This document shows, piece by piece, positions 51,193 to 59,132 of a stretch of DNA of 64,000 nucleotides. The DNA is from Achromobacter xylosoxidans. GTDB lineage: Bacteria > Pseudomonadota > Gammaproteobacteria > Burkholderiales > Burkholderiaceae_B. The notes beneath the pieces are model-generated. The model did not search any database, was not told where the DNA came from, and was given only the letters and a program-made list of their open reading frames with translations. Both the position numbers and the translations under genes were made by a program. Positions within the stretch are counted from its first letter, which is position 1; every line of letters begins with the position of its first letter. The stretch spans positions 1 to 64,000 of the forward strand of contig NZ_MTLG01000058.1 of NCBI RefSeq assembly GCF_002192695.1, read 5' to 3'.

Positions 51193-52125
51193 TCAGGCGG
51201 GGCGGCGCGGCGGGGCGCTGCTCCAATAAACGTTGTCGTTGAGCAGGCGCTGTTCCACCTCGGTCAGGCGGTTCAGCACCTCGTCGCCGCCGCGGGCGGT
51301 CAGACGCGCGATCAGGTGTTCGGCCAGGCCCAGCAGGCCGGCCGTGGTGTGGAAGAACGAACCGGGCCCCTGGCGCGCCGGGCGGGCCCGCACGCCTTCG
51401 CGGTCCGGGGGCGCGAAGCGCAGCACATGCCGGGCTTCGACGGCCAGCGGCGACAAGGGATCATCGGTCAGCGCGATGAGCGCCACGCCGCGCTGCGCGG
51501 CCTGTCGCGCCAACTGCACGGTGGCGGTGGGATAGGGCGCTTGCGAAATCACGATCAGCGCGTCGCCGGTTCCCAGGTTGTCGGCCTGCTCGGCCGGCGC
51601 GCCGCCCAAACCGTCTATGAGGACGCTGTTGCGCCGCACCAGCTGGTAGGCGTAGCGCATCTGGAAGGCAATGCCGAAGGCCGAGCGCGTGCCCAGGAAG
51701 CCGACCTGCCTGGCTTGCAGCAGGGTCTGCACGGCGGCATCGAAGGCGGAAGGCGGATTCAGCGCGCAGACGGAACTCATGGCCTGGATCTGGTAGTCGG
51801 TGAGCACGTCGTGCCCGGGCGCGGCGGGGTCTCCCGCCGCGGCCTGCAGGGCGGCCGCGCGCTCGCGCAGCCCCGGCGCGGCTTGCCCCGCCAAAGCCTG
51901 CTGGAACGGCTGGCGGAAGTCCTCGTAGCTGGAAAAGCCGACAGCCCGCGCCAGCCGCAACATGGTTGCCGGCGCCACCCCCAGGGTCTGCGCCTGGCGC
52001 CGCATGGACCACAGGCCGACCTCGGCGGGATGCGCCACGACCCAATGCGCCGCCCGCTGCAGTTCCGGCGGCAGTTGTTCCAGTTTTTCCTGGAGGGTCA
52101 GAAGGAGTTCGGACGGCAGGGACAT
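51193..52125 (-). CDS. MurR/RpiR-family regulator with SIS domain
   Basis: A 310-residue RpiR-type regulator: an N-terminal helix-turn-helix (LQRAAHWVVAHPAEVGLWSMRRQAQTLGVAPATMLRLARAVGFSSYEDFR) followed by a SIS domain (LLQARQVGFLGTRSAFGIAFQMRYAYQLVRRN...DALIVISQAPYPTATVQLARQAAQRGVALIALTDDP). SIS domains often bind sugar phosphates, but RpiR proteins also control amino-acid genes. It is transcribed toward the aminotransferase and TRAP genes (50-base gap). Two palindromes upstream (52152-52166 and 52177-52192) are candidate operators. Confidence 0.9.
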   Translation of the reverse strand: MSLPSELLLTLQEKLEQLPPELQRAAHWVVAHPAEVGLWSMRRQAQTLGVAPATMLRLARAVGFSSYEDFRQPFQQALAGQAAPGLRERAAALQAAAGDPAAPGHDVLTDYQIQAMSSVCALNPPSAFDAAVQTLLQARQVGFLGTRSAFGIAFQMRYAYQLVRRNSVLIDGLGGAPAEQADNLGTGDALIVISQAPYPTATVQLARQAAQRGVALIALTDDPLSPLAVEARHVLRFAPPDREGVRARPARQGPGSFFHTTAGLLGLAEHLIARLTARGGDEVLNRLTEVEQRLLNDNVYWSSAPPRRPA

Positions 52126-52151
52126 CTACGGCGGCAGGTTTTCATAAAAAA

Positions 52152-52192
52152 CAGATGATAAATCTGCGTTGTATAAAAAAACATATGTTTTT
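52152..52192. promoter_or_regulatory. Candidate RpiR operators upstream of the regulator gene
   Basis: CAGAT-GATAA-ATCTG (52152-52166) and the perfect 16-bp palindrome AAAAACATATGTTTTT (52177-52192) lie 27-67 bases upstream of the RpiR start, inside an AT-rich stretch. They probably belong to the control region of rpiR-aminotransferase-TRAP. Which one is bound is unknown. Confidence 0.5.
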
Positions 52193-52318
52193 CTAGGGAT
52201 TTCCACCTAGAGCAAAGAGCCGAACAGCTAAGGCGCCGCGCAGGTAAGTCCTTGAAATTAGCTGTCATCCTCCGCAAATCAGCATCCATTTACTTACATC
52301 GTGCAACGGGATTTTTGT

Positions 52319-52347
52319 TTGACGGGAATGAATCGTGCGCATATCAT
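52319..52347 (+). promoter_or_regulatory. Sigma-70-type promoter of ectR-ectABCD
   Basis: TTGACG (52319-52324) and TATCAT (52342-52347) are separated by the optimal 17 bases. Transcription should begin near 52354, about 30 bases before the ectR ATG. Confidence 0.7.
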
Positions 52348-52361
52348 TTGTGTAGAAATGA
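52344..52361. promoter_or_regulatory. Candidate EctR operator overlapping the ect promoter
   Basis: TCATTT-N6-AAATGA is a perfect inverted repeat lying across the -10 element and the predicted start site. A MarR-type repressor such as EctR bound here would block polymerase. Assignment is inferred from position. Confidence 0.55.
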
Positions 52362-52385
52362 ATTTGACCGAACCTTCTTTTTCCC

Positions 52386-52934
52386 ATGACTGACGCCGCG
52401 AAATCCGATCCTTCACAGCAATACGATTTGCGCATCTTGCGGGCGCTGCGCCGCATCACGCGCTCCATCGCCTTGCATTCGCGCCAGCTGTCCGCCGTCA
52501 GCCACATCACGGCGCCGCAGTTGATGTGCCTGCGCACCGTGATCGCCAACGGTCCGATGACGGCCACCGCCATCAGCCGCGAAATGCACGTCAGTCCGAG
52601 CACCGTGGTCGGGATCCTGGATCGCCTGGAGGACAAGGGCTTGATCCGCCGCGAACGCGGCCGCGAAGACCGCCGCATCGTATTCGTCACGGCCACCGAC
52701 GCGGGCCGCGACCTGGCGCAAGGCGCGCCGTCGCCGCTGCAAAAGCACCTGGCCGACGCGCTCAACGCCCTGCCCGAACTGGAACAGGCCACCATCACGC
52801 TGTCCCTGGAGCGCATCGTGGCGCTCATGGAACAAGATGGCCAGGCCGCCGTCGACACGCATGGCGACGTGTCATCGCCCATCCTTGAAGTGCCCACGGG
52901 CGGGGCGCCCCCTGAATCAGGAATCGTTGCATGA
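52386..52934 (+). CDS. ectR: MarR-family regulator of the ectoine operon (EctR)
   Basis: A 182-residue MarR-type regulator with the winged-helix core [72 protein letters not shown]. It is the first gene of the ectoine operon, overlapping ectA by four bases. EctR-type MarR proteins repress ectoine genes in other halotolerant bacteria. The promoter region carries a palindrome covering the -10 box. The proline/glycine-rich C-terminal tail after residue 150 is not typical of MarR proteins and looks disordered. Confidence 0.85.
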   Translation: MTDAAKSDPSQQYDLRILRALRRITRSIALHSRQLSAVSHITAPQLMCLRTVIANGPMTATAISREMHVSPSTVVGILDRLEDKGLIRRERGREDRRIVFVTATDAGRDLAQGAPSPLQKHLADALNALPELEQATITLSLERIVALMEQDGQAAVDTHGDVSSPILEVPTGGAPPESGIVA

Positions 52935-53491
52935 GAAAAAACGAACTGGATACCCCAACCCTCTCAAGTGCCGTGGCGCCGGCGGTCAGCGCGCAGACCC
53001 ATACCATGCGTCTGCCCGACCGCAAAGACGGCGCCGCCATCCACCGCCTCATTTCCGAGTGCCCGCCGCTCGACCTGAATTCCCTCTACGCGTACTTGCT
53101 CCTCGCTGAGCATTTCCGCGACACCTGTGTCCTGGCCGAAAGCGCCGGCGGACGCATCGACGGTTTTATCTCCGCATACGTGATCCCGGACCGGCCCGAC
53201 ACCTTGTTTGTCTGGCAGGTCGCGGTGCACACCCGCGCACGCGGCCATCGACTGGGCCGCGCCATGCTCCGCGAGCTCTTGCGCCGCAAGGGTCTCGAGC
53301 ATGTCCGCTATCTCGAAACCACGGTGGGGCCTGACAACCAGGCATCGCGCCGCAGCTTTGCCGGCCTGGCCGGCGAACTCGGTGCCCACGTCTCCGAGCA
53401 GCCGTTCTTTGACCGGCAGCTTTTCGGCGGCGCGGACCATGACGACGAGATGTTGTTGAGGATAGGTCCGTTCGCCTTGCCGGCGCCCTAG
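52931..53491 (+). CDS. ectA: L-2,4-diaminobutyrate acetyltransferase EctA
   Basis: GNAT-family enzyme making N-gamma-acetyl-2,4-diaminobutyrate, the second ectoine step, 186 aa. Family signatures are [45 protein letters not shown] and the acetyl-CoA loop [24 protein letters not shown], then [21 protein letters not shown]. The first 25 residues are a variable leader. ATGA overlap couples it to ectR; 123 bases separate it from ectB. Confidence 0.94.
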   Translation: MRKNELDTPTLSSAVAPAVSAQTHTMRLPDRKDGAAIHRLISECPPLDLNSLYAYLLLAEHFRDTCVLAESAGGRIDGFISAYVIPDRPDTLFVWQVAVHTRARGHRLGRAMLRELLRRKGLEHVRYLETTVGPDNQASRRSFAGLAGELGAHVSEQPFFDRQLFGGADHDDEMLLRIGPFALPAP

Positions 53492-53614
53492 GGGCGGCGC
53501 AAGCCCAGCGGTCTTATCGAATTACCGGGATGGTTGGCCGATCCGGATGCGCAAGCGCACCCGGAGGGGTTCTGGCCGTCCGTCCACTCATGAGATGAAA
53601 AGGGAGGATTAATC

Positions 53615-54922
53615 ATGGACTTGAAGATCTTTGACCGGATGGAGTCGGAGGTACGGGGCTACATCCGGTCGTTCCCCGTGATATTCAGCCAGGCCAGGGG
53701 CTCGACCCTGATCGATGAGGACGGCACCGAATACATCGATTTCTTCAGCGGTGCCGGCACGCTGAACTATGGCCACAACAATCCTGTTCTCAAGGAAAAG
53801 CTGCTGGAGTACGTCCAGTCGGACGGCGTGGTGCATGGCCTGGACATGGCCACCAGCGCGAAGAAGCGTTTCCTGGAGACGGTGGACCGCGTGCTGCTCA
53901 AGCCGCGCAACTGGCAATACACCTTGCAGTTCACCGGCCCCACCGGCACCAACGCGGTCGAAGCCGCGCTGAAGATCGCGCGCCAGGTGAAGGGGCGTCC
54001 CAACGTCATCTCTTTCACCCATGGTTTCCACGGCGTGAGCGGCGGCTCGCTGGCGGTGACGGCCAACATGAAGTTCCGCGAGGCGTCCGGCTATGCGCTG
54101 GGCAACACCACCTTCATGCCCTACGACGGATACTTCGGTCCGGACGTGGACACCATGGCCTATCTTGAACGCATGCTGGAGGATCCCAGCAGCGGCATGG
54201 ACAAGCCGGCCGCCGTCATCGTGGAGACGGTGCAGGGCGAAGGCGGCGTCAACGTGGCGACGCTGCGCTGGCTGAAAGAACTGGAAAAGCTGTGCAAGCG
54301 CCACGACATGCTGCTGATCGTGGACGACATCCAGGTCGGCTGCGGCCGCACCGGCACCTTCTTCAGCTTCGAGGCCGCCGGCATCCGGCCCGACATCATC
54401 ACCTTGTCGAAGTCCTTGTCCGGCTTCGGCCTGCCGATGTCGCTGGTGTTGATGAAGCCCGAGCTGGACGTCTGGAAGCCCGGCGCCCACAGCGGCACCT
54501 TCCGCGGCAACAACCTGGCTTTCGTCACGGCGACCCAGGCGCTGGAAACCTACTGGGCCAACACCGCCTTCACCGCCGAGATCCAGCGCAAGGAGCGCCA
54601 GGTGCGCGACTGGCTGGAGAACCTGGTGCACAGCTATCCCAACGCCGGCCTGTCGGTACGCGGCCGCGGCCTGATCCAGGGCCTGGTGTGCAACGCCACG
54701 CCCGCGCTGGCCAACCGCATCGCGCAGAACGCCTTCAAGAAGGGCGTCGTGATCGAAACCTCGGGCGCGCACGATGAAGTGCTGAAGCTGCTGCCCGCCC
54801 TGACCATCGAGGAAGAGCTGCTGGGCAAGGGCCTGGACGTGATCGAAGCCAGCGTTGCGGAAGCGCTTGCCGAAGAAGGGCAGTCCGCCCGCATCCTGAA
54901 ATTTGGAGGAAAACGTCAATGA
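53615..54922 (+). CDS. ectB: L-2,4-diaminobutyrate transaminase EctB
   Basis: PLP-dependent class III aminotransferase converting L-aspartate-4-semialdehyde and glutamate to 2,4-diaminobutyrate, 435 aa. Diagnostic blocks are FFSGAGTLNYGHNNPVLKEKLLEYVQSDGVVHGLDMAT, FTGPTGTNAVEAALKIARQVKGR, LLIVDDIQVGCGRTGTFFSFE and the Schiff-base Lys in IITLSKSLSGFGLPMSLVLMKPELD. GGGAGG precedes the ATG. It overlaps ectC by four bases. Confidence 0.96.
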   Translation: MDLKIFDRMESEVRGYIRSFPVIFSQARGSTLIDEDGTEYIDFFSGAGTLNYGHNNPVLKEKLLEYVQSDGVVHGLDMATSAKKRFLETVDRVLLKPRNWQYTLQFTGPTGTNAVEAALKIARQVKGRPNVISFTHGFHGVSGGSLAVTANMKFREASGYALGNTTFMPYDGYFGPDVDTMAYLERMLEDPSSGMDKPAAVIVETVQGEGGVNVATLRWLKELEKLCKRHDMLLIVDDIQVGCGRTGTFFSFEAAGIRPDIITLSKSLSGFGLPMSLVLMKPELDVWKPGAHSGTFRGNNLAFVTATQALETYWANTAFTAEIQRKERQVRDWLENLVHSYPNAGLSVRGRGLIQGLVCNATPALANRIAQNAFKKGVVIETSGAHDEVLKLLPALTIEEELLGKGLDVIEASVAEALAEEGQSARILKFGGKRQ

Positions 54923-55323
54923 TCGTACGCAATGTCAAAGATGTGATCGGCACCGCCGACGAAGTCCGCACCGACACCTGGGTCAGCCGCCGCGTGCTGC
55001 TGAAGAAGGACGGCATGGGCTTCTCCTTTCATGAGACCACCATCTTTCCGGGCGGCCGCACCCACATCCACTACAAGAACCATCTTGAAGCGGTGTGGTG
55101 CATCGAAGGCGACGGCTCTATTGAGACCATCGCCGACGGCAAGAAGTACGAATTGGGGCCCGGCGTGGTCTACGCCCTGAACGAAAACGACGAGCACTGG
55201 CTGTGCGGCGGCAAGGAGCCGCTGCGCGTCATCTGCGTCTTCAACCCGCCGCTGACCGGCCAGGAAGTGCATGACAAAGAAGGCGTCTACGCCTTGCCTG
55301 AAGCCGAAGCCCAAGCGGCCTGA
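54919..55323 (+). CDS. ectC: L-ectoine synthase EctC
   Basis: Cupin-fold dehydratase that closes the ring of N-gamma-acetyldiaminobutyrate to form ectoine, 134 aa. The protein starts MIVRNVKDVIGTADEVRTDTWVSRRVLLKKDGMGFSFHETTI and has the metal-binding block GRTHIHYKNHLEAVWCIEGDGSIE and VYALNENDEHWLCGGKEPLRVICVFNPPLTG. It overlaps the ectB stop and is followed by ectD after 17 bases. Confidence 0.97.
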   Translation: MIVRNVKDVIGTADEVRTDTWVSRRVLLKKDGMGFSFHETTIFPGGRTHIHYKNHLEAVWCIEGDGSIETIADGKKYELGPGVVYALNENDEHWLCGGKEPLRVICVFNPPLTGQEVHDKEGVYALPEAEAQAA

Positions 55324-55340
55324 AATACAAGGAGGTTCGC

Positions 55341-56267
55341 ATGATCTCACCTGCACAGGATCCGTACGCCTCCCGTACGGATCGAAGTTCCGCCATCATC
55401 GCCCGCCAGGATCCGGTGGTCTATGAAAACGGCCAGTACGCTGGCGCATTGAACGCCGGCCAGGTCGAGCAATACGAGCGCGACGGCTTCATCCTGCTGG
55501 AGAACCTGTTCTCCGAAGATGAAATCCGCGCGTTGTCCACCGAGGTCGAGCGCATGACGCGCGACCCCTCGATCGTCCGCCGCGAAGAGTCCATCACCGA
55601 GCCGGGCAGCAATGCGGTGCGCTCGATCTTCATGGTGCACGTGCTCAACCCCATCCTGTCGCGCCTGGTGCGCGATCCGCGGCTGGTCAACGTGGCGCGG
55701 CAGATCCTGGGTTCCGAGGTGTATATCCACCAGTCGCGCGCCAACATGAAGCCCGGATTCAAGGGCAAGGAGTTCTACTGGCATTCCGACTTCGAGACCT
55801 GGCACGTCGAGGACGGCATGCCGGCGATGCGCGCGCTCAGCTGCTCGGTGCTGCTGACCGACAACAACGAGTGCAACGGCCCCCTGATGCTGGTGCCTGG
55901 ATCGCATCGCCAGTTCATCTCTTGCGTGGGCGAAACGCCGAATGAACACTACAAGCAGTCGCTGAAGAAGCAGGAATACGGCGTGCCGGATCCGGTCAGC
56001 CTGCAGCTGCTGGTGGAGCAGGGCGGCATCCGCTCCATGACGGCCAAGGCTGGGTCGGTGGTGTTCTTCGACTGCAACACGATGCACGGCTCCAACAGCA
56101 ACATCTCGCCGTGGCCGCGCGCCAACGTGTTCATGGTCTACAACAGCATGGAAAACACGCTGAACCCGCCCAAGTACGGCCTGACTCCGCGTCCTGAGCA
56201 CATCGCGACGCGCAAGGGATTCAAGGCGGTCACGCCGCTGGATACCCTGAAGCTGGTCGGAGGCTGA
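55341..56267 (+). CDS. ectD: Ectoine 5-hydroxylase EctD
   Basis: Iron- and 2-oxoglutarate-dependent dioxygenase that makes 5-hydroxyectoine, 308 aa. The iron triad is His148/Asp150 in FYWHSDFETWHVEDGMP and His249 in FFDCNTMHGSNSN, matching the known positions closely. GPLMLVPGSHRQFISCVGETPNEHYKQSLKKQEYG is a further EctD hallmark. AAGGAGG precedes the ATG. It ends the operon at a strong terminator, so this strain should make both ectoine and hydroxyectoine. Confidence 0.96.
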   Translation: MISPAQDPYASRTDRSSAIIARQDPVVYENGQYAGALNAGQVEQYERDGFILLENLFSEDEIRALSTEVERMTRDPSIVRREESITEPGSNAVRSIFMVHVLNPILSRLVRDPRLVNVARQILGSEVYIHQSRANMKPGFKGKEFYWHSDFETWHVEDGMPAMRALSCSVLLTDNNECNGPLMLVPGSHRQFISCVGETPNEHYKQSLKKQEYGVPDPVSLQLLVEQGGIRSMTAKAGSVVFFDCNTMHGSNSNISPWPRANVFMVYNSMENTLNPPKYGLTPRPEHIATRKGFKAVTPLDTLKLVGG

Positions 56268-56277
56268 GCCTCCTGTG

Positions 56278-56308
56278 AAAATGCCCAGGCGCCCCCTGGG
56301 CATTTTTC
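56278..56308 (+). terminator. Intrinsic terminator of the ectoine operon
   Basis: AAAATGCCCAGG (56278-56289) pairs perfectly with 56295-56306 over 12 bp, with a 5-base loop, and ends in five T. Confidence 0.9.
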
Positions 56309-56362
56309 TTGCGGGCGTCTGCTATTCTCTGCGCACTTCGCCTCATCGAGATCCCGCACGTC

Positions 56363-57235
56363 ATGTCCGCCCGCATCCTCAGCCTGCACATCTACCCGGT
56401 CAAATCCTGCGCGGGCATCGCGCTGAACGAATCGCCCATCGACCGCGCAGGACTGGCCCACGACCGCCGCTGGATGCTGATCGGCGCCGACGGCCAGTTC
56501 ATGACGCAGCGGCAATGGCCCGCGATGGCGCTGATCCGCACGGCGCTCACCGCACAGACCTTGCGCCTGTCCGCGCCGGGCATGCCCGATCTGGACGTTG
56601 CCCTGGACGGATCGGGACTGGAACAAGAGGCGCAGTCCGTGGCCGTGTGGAGCGATGCCACTTCCGGCCGGCGCGAAAGCGCGGCGGCCGGGCAGTGGTT
56701 TTCCGACTTCCTCAAGACGCCGTGCCGTCTGTACAAGGTGGACGCGGCCGCGCAACGCAACGCCAAGCCGGACTGGGTGTCGCGCTGGGTGGATGCGCAT
56801 CCCGACCTGGCCGAACCGTTCGCGGGCCAGCATTGCTTCGGCTTTGCCGACGGTTTCCCGCTGCTGGTGGCCAACCAGGCGTCGCTGGACGATCTGAACG
56901 CGCGCCTGCGGGCCAAGGGCGTGGCGCCGGTGCCGATGGACCGCTTCCGGCCCAATATCGTGGTCGAGGGCGAATGGGAAGCCTTTGAGGAAGACCACAC
57001 CGCCATGATCGAGGCTGCGGGCGTGAAGATGGCTTTCGTCAAGCCTTGTACCCGTTGCTCGATTCCCGATATCGACCAGAACACCGCCCAACAGTATGAA
57101 GAGCCTGGCCGCACACTGGCCGGCTACCGCAATCTGGAAATCGGCGTGGTGTTCGGCCAGAACGCCATCCTGGACGCGCCCGAGGGCGCGCGCCTGAAGG
57201 TGGGTGACGAGGTCGGGATCGAACTCGATTTCTGA
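56363..57235 (+). CDS. MOSC-domain (YcbX-like) molybdopterin oxidoreductase-type protein
   Basis: A 290-residue protein with an N-terminal MOSC_N beta-barrel (ILSLHIYPVKSCAGIALNESPIDRAGLAHDRRWMLI) and a C-terminal MOSC domain with the conserved Cys in VKPCTRCSIPDIDQ and the RPNIVVEG stretch. MOSC proteins use molybdenum cofactor, often in reduction of N-hydroxylated compounds, as YcbX does. Unlike E. coli YcbX, no C-terminal ferredoxin domain is present, so an external reductase would be needed. It follows the ectoine terminator and converges with the acyl-CoA dehydrogenase. Confidence 0.88.
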   Translation: MSARILSLHIYPVKSCAGIALNESPIDRAGLAHDRRWMLIGADGQFMTQRQWPAMALIRTALTAQTLRLSAPGMPDLDVALDGSGLEQEAQSVAVWSDATSGRRESAAAGQWFSDFLKTPCRLYKVDAAAQRNAKPDWVSRWVDAHPDLAEPFAGQHCFGFADGFPLLVANQASLDDLNARLRAKGVAPVPMDRFRPNIVVEGEWEAFEEDHTAMIEAAGVKMAFVKPCTRCSIPDIDQNTAQQYEEPGRTLAGYRNLEIGVVFGQNAILDAPEGARLKVGDEVGIELDF

Positions 57236-57258
57236 TCCCGGCCCCGCTGCCGAGGCGG

Positions 57259-58410
57259 CTACACGCCCATTTGCTTGGCGATGATGCTGCGCATGATCTC
57301 GCTCGTGCCGCCGCCTATCGGGCCTACCCGGGCATCGCGGAAGTACATCTGCATTTCGTTCTCCATCATGTAGCCCGCGCCGCCCATGATCTGGATGCCC
57401 ATGTCGGCGCACTTGCAGTTGTTTTCGGTCGCGACGACCTTGGCGATCGCGGTCTCGGAGGTAGGCTGCAGGCCGGCGTCGAGCATATCGGCCACCCGGT
57501 AGGTCAGCACCCGCGTGGTCTCGGCCATGATCTGCATGTCGGAGAACTTGTGCGCCACCGCCTGGTATTGGCCTATCGGCTTGCCGAACTGCGTCCGGCT
57601 GTCCGCGTATTCCTTGGCGGAGTCGATGATGCGCTGGATGTTGCCGCTGGCGGCGGCCGACAGGCAGAGGCGTTCCAGATTCAGTCCGCGCATCAGGCCG
57701 TTCCAGCCGCCATTCAGGGTCCCGAGCATGTGCGCGGCAGGCACCCGGACATTGTCGAAAAACACCTCGTTGGTATGGATCATCCGCCGGCCCAGGGCCT
57801 TGAGCGGCTGGATCGTTACCCCCGGCGCGTCGGCGTCGACCATGAACAGGGTGATGCCATGGCGCCCCGCGTCGCGGTCTGTCTTGGTTGCAACCACCAA
57901 TTGGTGGGCGACATGCGCGCAGGTGATGAATACCTTCTGGCCGTCGATGACGTAGTCGTCCGCGTCCTGCACCGCTCTCGTGCGGATGGCGCTGACATCG
58001 GATCCCGCCTCGGGTTCCGTCAGGCATAGGGCCATGCGCGTCTTGCCGCTGATGATGCGGGGCAGGATCCTGTTTTTTACCGCTTCCGATGCGCCATGGC
58101 TGATCTGCATGCCGCCATAGACCACGGTCGCCAGGTATGCCGACGCCATCTGCGCATTGTGATAGGCGACCGCCTCGATGAAGATCGCCAGATCCTTGAA
58201 GGAGCCGCCGCTGCCGCCAAAGTCCGCGCCATAGGGCAGGCCCATCCAGCCGGCCCGCGCCAACGCGTCGTAGGCTTCGAAAGGGAATTCGCTCGCATCG
58301 TCGAGTTCGCGGATCTTCTCCCGGGGCAGCGCCTGTTCAAGCAGGGGCAGCACGCTGGCGCGGATCATGCGCTGAAACTCGGTCAGTTGGTAATCGTCGG
58401 GCAGGCTCAC
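57259..58410 (-). CDS. Acyl-CoA dehydrogenase family protein
   Basis: FAD-dependent acyl-CoA dehydrogenase, 383 aa from a GTG at 58410 (388 aa from the ATG at 58425). The GTG is favoured because GGGAG lies eight bases before it. Family blocks include [94 protein letters not shown] and [45 protein letters not shown] perfect sigma-54 promoter (58447-58462) and an upstream palindrome lie in front, an unusual form of control for such a gene. Chain-length or branched-chain specificity is not readable. Confidence 0.9.
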   Translation of the reverse strand: MSLPDDYQLTEFQRMIRASVLPLLEQALPREKIRELDDASEFPFEAYDALARAGWMGLPYGADFGGSGGSFKDLAIFIEAVAYHNAQMASAYLATVVYGGMQISHGASEAVKNRILPRIISGKTRMALCLTEPEAGSDVSAIRTRAVQDADDYVIDGQKVFITCAHVAHQLVVATKTDRDAGRHGITLFMVDADAPGVTIQPLKALGRRMIHTNEVFFDNVRVPAAHMLGTLNGGWNGLMRGLNLERLCLSAAASGNIQRIIDSAKEYADSRTQFGKPIGQYQAVAHKFSDMQIMAETTRVLTYRVADMLDAGLQPTSETAIAKVVATENNCKCADMGIQIMGGAGYMMENEMQMYFRDARVGPIGGGTSEIMRSIIAKQMGV

Positions 58411-58446
58411 GTTTCTTACTCCCATTGATGTGGTGCCGATCTGGTA

Positions 58447-58462
58447 TGCAAGTACCGTGCCA
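58447..58462 (-). promoter_or_regulatory. Sigma-54 promoter of the acyl-CoA dehydrogenase
   Basis: On the minus strand TGGCACG-N4-TTGCA matches the -24/-12 consensus perfectly, with GG and GC ten bases apart. Start of transcription is expected near 58436, 26 bases before the preferred GTG. Confidence 0.8.
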
Positions 58463-58524
58463 CCCGCGTCCTTCTGCCAGGGAAGGGGCGGTTCAACGAG
58501 GGGAAAGGGGAGATGCGCGGCGAC

Positions 58525-58543
58525 ATGTGCGCCGTGCGCACAT
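58525..58543. promoter_or_regulatory. Palindromic upstream activator site for the acyl-CoA dehydrogenase promoter
   Basis: ATGTGCG-N5-CGCACAT is a perfect 19-bp inverted repeat, extended by outer arms CGACA/TGTCG. Its centre is about 86 bp upstream of the -12 element, as expected for an enhancer-binding activator. The arms resemble the dctA site TGTGCG-N6-CGCACA but with a spacer one base shorter. Confidence 0.6.
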
Positions 58544-58607
58544 TCGTGTCGCCGGGAAGAAACGGGGCTGGCAGGCGGCAGGGACCGCGCCGCCCGCCGC
58601 CGGGGCC

Positions 58608-58925
58608 TTAAGCCGAGGACAGCTTCAGGCCCACCAGGCCCAGCACGATGAGGGCGACGCTGGCGATGCGCATCCAGCTGGTGGACTCGCCGAACAGCAC
58701 GATGCCGGCCACGAAGGCGCCGATGGTGCCTATGCCCACCCAAACCGCATAGGCGGTGCCCAGGGGCAGGGATTTCATCGCCACCGCCAGCAGCCAGACG
58801 CTGATGGCCATGCCCCCGGCGGTGATGGCCGACGGCCAGAAGCGGGTGAATCCGTGGGTGTACTTCAGGCCTACGGCCCAGACGATTTCGAACAGGCCTG
58901 CGAGTACCAGGATGATCCAGGTCAT
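58608..58925 (-). CDS. gdx: Guanidinium exporter Gdx (SugE-type SMR protein)
   Basis: Four-helix small multidrug resistance protein, 105 aa. It carries the Gdx-type set Glu13 and Trp16 (LFEIVW), Ser42 (ISVW), Tyr59 and Trp62 ([10 protein letters not shown]), which marks guanidinium-selective exporters rather than broad EmrE-type pumps. AGGAG lies five bases before the ATG. The leader is a guanidine-II riboswitch (58926-59032), direct evidence for the substrate class. Promoter and riboswitch are divergent from panD. Confidence 0.93.
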   Translation of the reverse strand: MTWIILVLAGLFEIVWAVGLKYTHGFTRFWPSAITAGGMAISVWLLAVAMKSLPLGTAYAVWVGIGTIGAFVAGIVLFGESTSWMRIASVALIVLGLVGLKLSSA

Positions 58926-59032
58926 TGCGACTCCTACGCGTGGTTGCCGGCATGCCGCCGGCGCGAGGGGCCGTCCCCAGAATCAAACGCACCGGCCGTC
59001 CGGCCGCGCACGGCAACGGGCCGTCCCGCTGC
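58926..59032 (-). ncRNA. Guanidine-II (mini-ykkC) riboswitch with three ACGG hairpins
   Basis: Reading the minus strand, three stem-loops with ACGG loops occur in order: GCAGCGGG-ACGG-CCCGUUGC (59032-59013, 8 bp with one G-U), GCCGG-ACGG-CCGGU (59004-58991) and GGGG-ACGG-CCCC (58978-58967). The linkers are 8 and 12 bases. The described class has two ACGR-loop hairpins whose loops bind guanidinium and dock. The 3' arm of the third hairpin (CCUCGCG, 58968-58962) can instead pair with CGCG-U-AGG, which covers the ribosome site (58940-58933). Guanidine binding should therefore free translation of gdx. Confidence 0.85.
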
Positions 59033-59039
59033 GGCAAAA

Positions 59040-59067
59040 ATTATAGAATACCGGGTTCATACGGCAA
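59040..59067 (-). promoter_or_regulatory. Sigma-70 promoter of the gdx riboswitch
   Basis: On the minus strand TTGCCG (59067-59062) and a consensus TATAAT (59045-59040) are 16 bases apart. Transcription would begin just before the first riboswitch hairpin. Confidence 0.75.
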
Positions 59068-59132
59068 AACCGGGTGCCGGGCATCACTCTTGCAACACTT
59101 CGCGTTCCGGGCGCGAAACCAGGATATTTATC

